From Verrucomicrobiaceae bacterium (GTDB taxonomy: Bacteria; Verrucomicrobiota; Verrucomicrobiia; Verrucomicrobiales; Verrucomicrobiaceae), in NCBI GenBank assembly GCA_015075365.1, contig JABTUN010000001.1:248001-312000 (forward strand): DNA of 64,000 nucleotides, written 5' to 3'. Below, in pieces: positions 26,801 to 35,800 of the stretch. Numbering within the stretch: position 1 is the stretch's first letter; each line of letters opens with the position of its first letter. The notes beneath the pieces are model-generated. The model searched no databases. It saw only the letters and a list, made by a program, of their open reading frames with translations, and was not told where the DNA came from. Made by a program: the position numbers and the translations under genes.

Positions 26801-29800
26801 TGGCAGCTACAGCGCCACCTTCACGGCCACCGGCGGCAACTCGCCCTATGCCTGGTCGGTGAGCAGTGGCGCGCTGCCTGCGGGCATGACGCTGTCATCC
26901 GCCGGGGTGCTGAGTTCCTCGAATGTCACCGCCGCGCCTGCCGCCTACAATTTCACCGTCCGTGCGGTGGACTCCTCCGGCTGCGTGGTCACCCAGGCCA
27001 TGACGCTGAATGTCACCTGCCCCGCGCTGGTCCTCTCCCCCACCTCCCTGTCCGCCACGCAGCAGGGCACGGTCTTCTCCCAGACCTTCACCACGACCGG
27101 AGGTGCGGCTCCCTACACTTACAGCCGCAGCGCGGGCAGCTTCCCGGGCGGCATCAGCCTCAGCAGCGGCGGCGTGCTCAGCGGCACCATCACCGGCGCG
27201 CCTGCGACCTACGTGTTTACCATCCGCGCCACGGATGCCAACGGCTGCACGGTGGACGTGCCGCTCAACTGGCAGATCACCTGCCCTGTGATCACGATCT
27301 CCCCGGCCACGGTGCCCGCCGCCACGCAGTTCGCCTCCTACGCGGCGCAGACCTTCACCGCGTCCGGCGGCACCGCCCCCTACACCTGGAGCTTCACCGG
27401 CACGCCGCCCTCCGGCATGTCCTTGAGCAGCGGCGGCATCCTCAGCGGCACGCCCACCAGCGCACCCGGTGCCTACAACATCAACCTCACCGTCACCGAC
27501 ACGAATGGATGCCAGACCACGCGCAATGTCGCCATCGTCGTCAACTGCCCGGCCATCAGCATCAGCGCACCGGCCTTCCCGACCGCCACCAAGGGCGTGC
27601 TCTATCCTGACCAGACTCTGAACGCGTCCGGCGGCACCGCGCCGTATCAATGGACGCTCGCCGGCGGCGCGCTGCCCGCCGGACTGAGCCTGAGCACGGG
27701 CGGTGTCATCTCCGGCACGCCAACCGCCCCCCCTGCCACCTACAATTTCACCGCGCGCGCCACGGACGCGGTGAACTGCAGCTCCACCCAGGCGCTCAGC
27801 ATCACCATCGGCTGCCCGGACTTCATCGTAACACCGGCCACGCTGCCCAATGCCGTGCAGTATGCCGCCTACAGCCAGAATCTTGGCGTCTCCGGAGGTG
27901 TGGCACCCTACACCTGGACCATCGCCTCCGGGGTGCTGCCGAACGGTCTTGTGCTCTCCAGCGGGGGAGTGATCAGCGGCACACCGCAGGCACTCGGCAG
28001 CGCCATCGTGGACATCCGCGTCACCGATGCCGAGAACTGCTCCAAGGTGACACGTTACACGGTCACGGTGGACTGCCCGCCGATCTTCATCACACCCACG
28101 ACGCTTCCAGACGCGGTGCGCAACGCTGCCTACTCGCAGCAACTCTCCGCCTCGGGCGGCACCGCCCCCTATACCTTCAGCAAGATGACCGGCAGCTTCC
28201 CCGCCGGGCTCACGCTCACCACCGCGGGGCTTCTCAGCGGCACCACCACCGCCGCACCGGGAACCTACTCCTTCACCATCCAGGCCCTCGACGCGGACGG
28301 CGGCTGCCCCGGCACCCAAGGCTACACGCTGAGCGTCGTCTGCCCTGGCATGACCATCTCGCCCTCGACATTCGCAAACGGCGTCGTTGGCACCGCGTAC
28401 TCGCAGACGCTGACCGCCAGCGGCGGCACCGCGCCCTATCTCTGGAGCCGCATCAGCGGCACGCTGCCACCCGGCCTGTCTCTGAGCACGAACGGCATCC
28501 TCTCCGGGACGCCGACACAGGCCACCACGGCCTCCTTCACCCTTGAGGCGCGTGATGCCTTCAACTGCGTCGCGACTCGCACCTACACGCTCACGCTCAA
28601 CTGCCCGTCCATCTCCATCACGCCCTCCTCCCTGCCCGACGGCTACAGGTCCGCGCCCTACAGCCAGCAGCTCACCACCAGCGGCGGTGCCGCGCCCTAC
28701 ACCTGGCAGATCATCGCCGGTGCCCCGCCCGCCGGGCTCACGATGGATGCCAGCGGCCTCATTTCGGGCGTTCCCACCACCTATGGCAGCGCGGCCTTCA
28801 CGGTGCGCGCCACAGACGCCAACAACTGCGCCGTCACCCAGTCCTTCTCCATCCTCATCAAGGGCCTCAGCCTGGGCGACATCGTCTTCGATGACTCCAA
28901 CTTCAACGGCATCCACGACAATGGCGAGCCGGGCGTGAAGGATGTCACCGTCGAGCTGTGGGATCCGGGCAGCGACCTCGCCATCGGCGGCAGCGGCTCT
29001 GCCAGCGATCTGCTCATCCGCAGCACCATCACAGGACCTCTGGGACAGTACCATTTCGACAACCTCCAGCCCGGCCACTTCTTCATCCGCGTGCTGCCGC
29101 CGGCTGAGCTGGCCATTCGTGCCGCCAATCCGGTCAACCTCGACAACGGCGTGGACCAGGACAACAACGGTGCCTCGCAGCCTGGCGGCCCTGGCACGCC
29201 GGTTTACACCCCGGTCATCGCGCTCTCCACCGCCGGTGAGCCCACGGTTGAGGACGGAGACGCCGACACGGACTATACCATCGACATCGGCCTCTTCCGG
29301 GGCATGACAGTGGGCAATCTCGTATGGCAGGACACCAACGACAACGGCCTGCGCGAGCCGGGCGAGCCCGGCATCGACGGCGTCACCGTCGAGGCATGGA
29401 GCACCGGGCCGGACGGACGTATCGGCGGTGTGGATGACGATCTGCTCGGGAGCAGCACCACCGCCGGCGGCGGCCTATGGTCCATCACTCATCTGCCCCC
29501 GGGCACGGTCTATGCGCGCATCCCCTCGGCACCGGCCAGTCATCCGCTCTCCAGCAGCAGCACGATGCTGGCGGACAACGGCGTGGACAACGACGACAAC
29601 GGACATCAGGTCGGCGCGGGTGCGATTTACAGCCCGGTCATCACCCTCACGCCCGCGAACGAGCCCGGCACCTCCGGCGGCACCTATTTGGAGAACACGA
29701 TCGACTTCGGCCTGCTCAACGTCACGCCCTCCGTCTATGTCTCCGCCACCCAGGATGACAGCATCCAGGCCTTCGACGCCGCCAGCGGCCTCTACAAAGG

Positions 29801-32800
29801 CGCGCTGATCTCCTCCTTTGGCACCAGCCACACCCAGGGCAATGGCGACTGGGGTGACGTGCCTTACAGCATCGAGCTGGGGCCGGACGGAAACTGGTAC
29901 GCCGCTCACTATGGCGCCAGCAATCTGCGCCGCATCAGCCCGGCGGGCGCGGATCTTGGCCCGGTGCTCGACAACAGCACCGCGTCCGTCTCGTGGATCT
30001 CCACCTTCGCCATCGGCCCGGATGGCAACTTCTATGTCGTCGATGTGAACGGAAACCGCATCGTGCGCTTCCAGGGCCCCGGCGGCTCCACGCCCGGCGC
30101 GCCGATGGGCCCGGCACCTCACACCTTCCTGGCACGCCAGGGCATCGTGGACCTGAATTTCGGCCCGGATGGGAACCTCTACATCGTCATCGAAAACAAC
30201 AACCTGCGGGAAATCTGCCGCCACGACGCCACGACCGGTGATTTCATCAACACCATCGTCTCCGAAACCGAAATCGTGGACATGGTGCCCGGCGGCCAGC
30301 CCATCGCGCTCATCTCCGGCATTGATGTCCACCAAAACACCCTCTACGGCATCAACCGTGCCGACGGCGAGGTCTTCCGCATCGATTTGAGCGATCCAGG
30401 CGCCCCCGGCCTGCCGGAACTCGTCGCCACCATCGCCTCCGCCGGAAAAGGCATCGTGGAAACCACCGACATCGAATACAACACGGCGGACGGCATGCTC
30501 TTCATCTCCGGCTTCACCTGGGGCAAGCCCCTCGTCGGCGGAGCCAGCTACATCAGCGGCGCGCTCGTGCGCGTGGATCCTTCCACCGCCCCCACCGGCA
30601 CCGTCAGCGTCTTTGAAGTGCCCATCCCCACCCCGCCCGGCCCGAATAATGAGATCTGGCCCGGACCACGTGATGTCTTCATTGGCAAACCGCATGCACC
30701 TCTGCCGGATTCCGTCGCGATCGGCTCCCTGGTGTGGAATGACCTCAATGCCAACGGCGTGCGCGATGTCGGTGAGAACGGCATTCCAGGCGTGCGCGTC
30801 GAACTGTGGCGCGATGCGGACGGCAACAGCGCCAACGGCGCCGAACTGCGCATCGGCTGGACCTTCACCGATCCAAACGGACTCTACTACTTCTCCGGCC
30901 AGGCCCCGGGCGTGTATCAAGTCGTCATTCCTGAGTGGAACTTCGCCGACGGCCAGCCGCTGGCCGGCTCCGGCTACAGCAGCCCGGTCACCACGACACT
31001 GGACAACCAGATGGATGGTGATGACAACGGCATGCAGCCCGGCGGCAACAAAACCGCGGTCTCCAGCCCGCTCATCACCCTCACCCCCGGTGCCGAACCT
31101 GCCGGCAACGGCATCACCGGCGTCGAAAACCGCTCCGGCGGCGAGCTTGACGACCACGTTGTGGACGCCAATGGCGACATGACGGTCGATTTCGGCTTCG
31201 TGGAGCCCGGCGTGATGAGCATCGGTAATCTTGTCTTCAACGATGCGAACGGAAACGGCCGCTTCGATAGCGGCGAGGGCGAGGACGGCGCGCGCGTCGA
31301 GCTTTATCGCTGGGGCGATGTTCCGGGCGTGAACCTGCCTGTGGCGCAAACGACCACCGCCAACGGCGGCAAGTATCTCTTCTCGAATCTCTGGCAGGGC
31401 CAGTACTTCGTCCATGTCCCCGCCTCCGAGTTCATGGTCACCGGACCGCTGCGCGGCCTCTTCTCACTGCAAGGCGTCTCCTCCGGCGATGACAACGTGG
31501 GCGAGGATTCCCTCGACGCGTCCAATCCGCATGTCACCGGCATCAGCACCGGCCTCGTCAGCCTCGTGCGCGACAACGCGCCGCTGAACTCGACCACGGA
31601 AACGGGCTTTGACGCCACCGCGGACGACGCGGATGACGCCAATGGAGACCTGACCATTGACTTCGGCCTCTACCGTCCGGTCGCCATCGGAAACATCGTC
31701 TTCGCCGACAGCAACTCCTCCGGTGCCTTCGAACTCGGCGAGGGCATCCCGGATGTGCGTGTGGAAGTGTACACGGACACTCAGGTGCCCGGTTTCGACA
31801 GCCCTCTGGCCTTCACTCAGACAGACACCATCGGCCGCTACATCTTCGACTACCTGCGCCCGGGCAATTACATCGTTCACCTCCCCGCCTCACAGTTCCA
31901 GGCAGGCATGCCCCTGCATCAGCGCATCTCCATCAATGAAGGCCTCGCGGGCGACGATGATGTGGGTGAGGATGGCGTGACGCTCGGCGATCCGGAGGTC
32001 ACCGGTATCTCCAGCCTCATCGTCTCCGTTTATCCCGGTGCCGCGCCCACGGACGAGACCGGTGAGACCGGCTACGAAGGCAGCACGGACAACCAGAATG
32101 ACGCCGCCATCGACCTCACCGTGGACTTTGGCTTCCAAACACCCGTCGGCGTGGGCAACCTCGTGTACGCGGACCAGAACGGCAACGGACGCGCCGACGC
32201 GGGCGAGGGCATCGATGGCGTGACCGTGGAACTCTACCGCGCGGACCAGACGCCGGGCATGGGCGTGGCGCTCTTCACGCAGATGACCTCCGGCGGCGGC
32301 CGCTACTTCTTCGACACACTGCCTTCCGGCCAGTACATCGTCCACATCCCCGCCTCGCAGTTCGAGGAAGGGCGTCCTCTGCATGGCATGGAGTCCCTGC
32401 CCGGCACGGTCAGCGGTTCCACACTCGATGACGACGCGCCGGACAACGACAACGGCATTGACGACCCCGCCGCGGCCGTCAACGGCATCTCCAGCCCGGT
32501 CATCACGCTCGCCACCGACACGCAGCCTGCCAGCGCTTCAGGAGAAACCGGCTTGTTCGGCGACATCGACGATTTCGACGACAACAACTTCAACCTCACC
32601 ATCGACTTCGGCTTCACGCCCACCAATCCAAACGCCGTCGGCGTGGGCAACCTCGTCTGGCGCGATCTCGACGGCAACGGCTCCTACGACGAGGGCGAAG
32701 GCGTCGATGGGGTGAAGATCCAGCTCTTCGACGCGTCCGCGGACCACCACAGCGCTGCCTGGCTGGCGCAGACGACCACCAGCGGCGGCGGATTCTACCT

Positions 32801-35800
32801 CTTCAGCGGTCTGGGCACCGGCGATTACAAGGTCTTCATCCCCGCGTCCGAATTTGCCACCGGCAAACCGCTCGCCGGCTGGTCCTCCAAGGTCGGTGAT
32901 GGCGGCGACAACGGCCTCGACGACGATGTGGATGAAAACGGCATCGACGATGCCTTCCCGGCCGCCAACGGCATCGTGAGCGCCCCCTTCCACCTGGAGC
33001 CGGACACCGAGCCGGTGAACACCTTCGGCGAAACGGGCGCGCAGGCCGCCAGTGACGACATCAACGATGACAACACCGATCTCACCATCGACTTTGGCTT
33101 CTTCCGCTCTGTCTCTGTTGGTAACGTGGTCTTCATCGACGCCAACTACAACGGCATCCATGACAGCGGCGAGGGCGTGCCGGACAGCAGTCCCGTCATG
33201 CTGGAGCTCTACGCCATGAACGCTGTCATTCCCTTCGACGCGCCGCTGGCCACCACCAGCACAGGCGCTTCAGGAGCCTATCTTTTTGAAGGCCTGAACC
33301 CCGGCAGCTACTTCATCCGCGTCGCGCCGTCGAACTTCCAGCCCGGCGGTCCTCTCTTCAACCACGCCAGCGTCCTCGGGGTGCAAACCGGCGATGACCA
33401 CGTCGGCGAGGACGGCATCGACAACGGCCAGCCACAGAACGACGGCATCCTCAGCACGGTCTTCACCCTTGGGCCCACTGGCTCGCCTGTGGGCAGCCAG
33501 GAAGCCGGCTTCATGGGCCACACCGATGACATTGATGATGCCGCCAGCGACCTGACGATCGACTTCGGCTTCGTGCCCAGCGTGCAGATCGGCAACCTCG
33601 TCTTCGACGACGGCAATAACGACGGCATCTTTGATCCGAACGTCGAGCTGGGCATCGCCGGTGTCACCGTGGAGTTGTGGACCACCGCCTCGGGTGCCAC
33701 CAGCCCCGCCGCGACCACGACCACCGGCTTCAATGGCGTGTACAATTTCTCCATCGCCCCCGGCGGTTACTTCATCAAGATTCCCGCCTCGCAGTTCAAC
33801 GGCGGACCGCTCGACAACCGGGTGCCCTCGCGCCCGGCCGGCACCTACATTCCCATCACCACCGCTGGTGACGACCACTTCGCCCAGGACGCCTACACGC
33901 TGACCTCCGTGCTGCTGGATGGCGCGCGCACCCCCTTCTTCACTGTCCTGCCCGGCATGGCCCCCACCGCCGCGGACACCGAATTCGGCTACCTCTCCGA
34001 ATCAGACGACTTCATGGACGCGGACGGTGATCTGACCATCGACCTCGGCTTCACCGCCGAGCCGCTGCACGCCGGCAACCTCGTCTTCCGCGACCTCGAC
34101 GGCGACGGACACTACACCGCCAGCGATTACGGCGTGCCGAATGTCACCGTGCGCCTCTACCGCTTTGGAGATGATCCGGCTGATCCCGCCACGCTGCCTG
34201 TGGACGAGACCACCACGCAGAGCGACGGCAGCTTCCTGCTCACCCCCCGCCTGGCAGGGCAGTACTTCATGCACATCCCCGCAGGTGAGTTCGCCGCCGG
34301 CAGGCCGCTGGCCGGCTGCCTCTCCATCGCCGGTTTTGGAGCGGATGACGGCGTGGACGACGACGCGGATGAAAACGGCCTCGATGCCGCCAACCCAGCC
34401 CTCACCGGTGTTTCCTCGACACTTTTCGAGCTCGACTACGGCACGGAGCCTCTCGACGCTTTGAACGGCGGCACCGAAACAGGCTTCCTGGCCGCCACGG
34501 ACAGCCTCAACGACGGAGACGCGGATCTTACCCTCGACTTCGGCTTCACCGGCGGCGCACCGCTGCAACTGATGTCCATCGGCAACCTCGTCTTCCACGA
34601 TGCGAACAACAACCTCGCCGCTGATCCTGGCGAAGGCGTGCCCAACGTCTGGGTGCTGCTCTATTCCACCTCCTCCGGCAGCCCGGCCACCGGCAGCGCC
34701 AACTTCATCCGCTCCACCTTCACCGACGCCAGCGGCCGCTACCTCTTCACCAATCTAAGCCCCGGCACCTACGTCGTCCACATCGCCGCTGACAACTTCA
34801 AGGCCGCCGCACCGCACCGGAGCGGCGCGCCCGGCCCGCTCTTCCGCATGATGTCCCTGCGTGGCACCGAGTCCGTGCCGTCGGATGACAACACAGGCGA
34901 AAACGGCCTCGATGTGCAAAATCCGCACGAGATCGGCATCGACTCCGCCCCGGTCACGCTCACCGAATTCGCCGCGCCCACCGGCGGCGCGGAAAGCGGC
35001 TTCCAAGGTGACAGCGACGACGCCACCGGGGACAACATGACCGATCTCACCATCGATTTCGGCTTCGCCACCCGCATGGGCGCGGGCAACCTCGTCTTCC
35101 GGGACAACAACGCGGACGGCAAATTCCAGCCGGGTGTGGACGTGGGCATCCCGGGCGTCACCGTCGAGCTGCGCCACCTCAACACAGCCGGCGGCGCGGT
35201 CACCACGCTCGCCAGCACCACCACCGCCACGGACGGCAGTTTCCTGCTTTACGCGCCGCCCGCCGTCACCCCCCACCGCTACTTCCTGCACGTGCCCGCG
35301 TCCCAGTTCGCCGCCGGCGCGCCGCTCGACTACCTCGTGCCCACCGCGCTCACCGCCAACGGCTTTGACGACAACCAGAATCAAAACGCCCTGCCCGCCT
35401 CCAGTCCGGAGATCACGGGTGTCTCCACGGAGATCAGCGGCGATGTCCTGCCCGGTGCCATGCCCGTGGACGCCAACGGTCACGAGCCTGGCTACATGGG
35501 TGCCACGGATAATGATGAGGATGCCAACATCGACCTCACGAAGGACCTCGGCTTCAAGCCGAAGGCCATGATGGTCGGCAATCTCGTGTTCCGTGACGTG
35601 AATGGAAACAACACCTTTGATCCCGGCATCGACCAGCCCATGTCCGGCGTCACCGTGCGCCTCTTCCAGGCCAGCCAGCCCGTCACTGCCACGCCGGTCT
35701 CCGAGGCGGTCACCGCGCCCAACGGCACCTACATGCTTTACGCGCAGTCTCCGGCGGCGTATTACGTTCACATCCCCGCTGAAATGTTCGCCAACGGCGC

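Noticed and set aside
12411..28865. Regular repeats as a CRISPR or non-coding repeat array
   Set aside because: The period of about 264 bases is a coding Ig-like unit with conserved protein motifs and variable codons.
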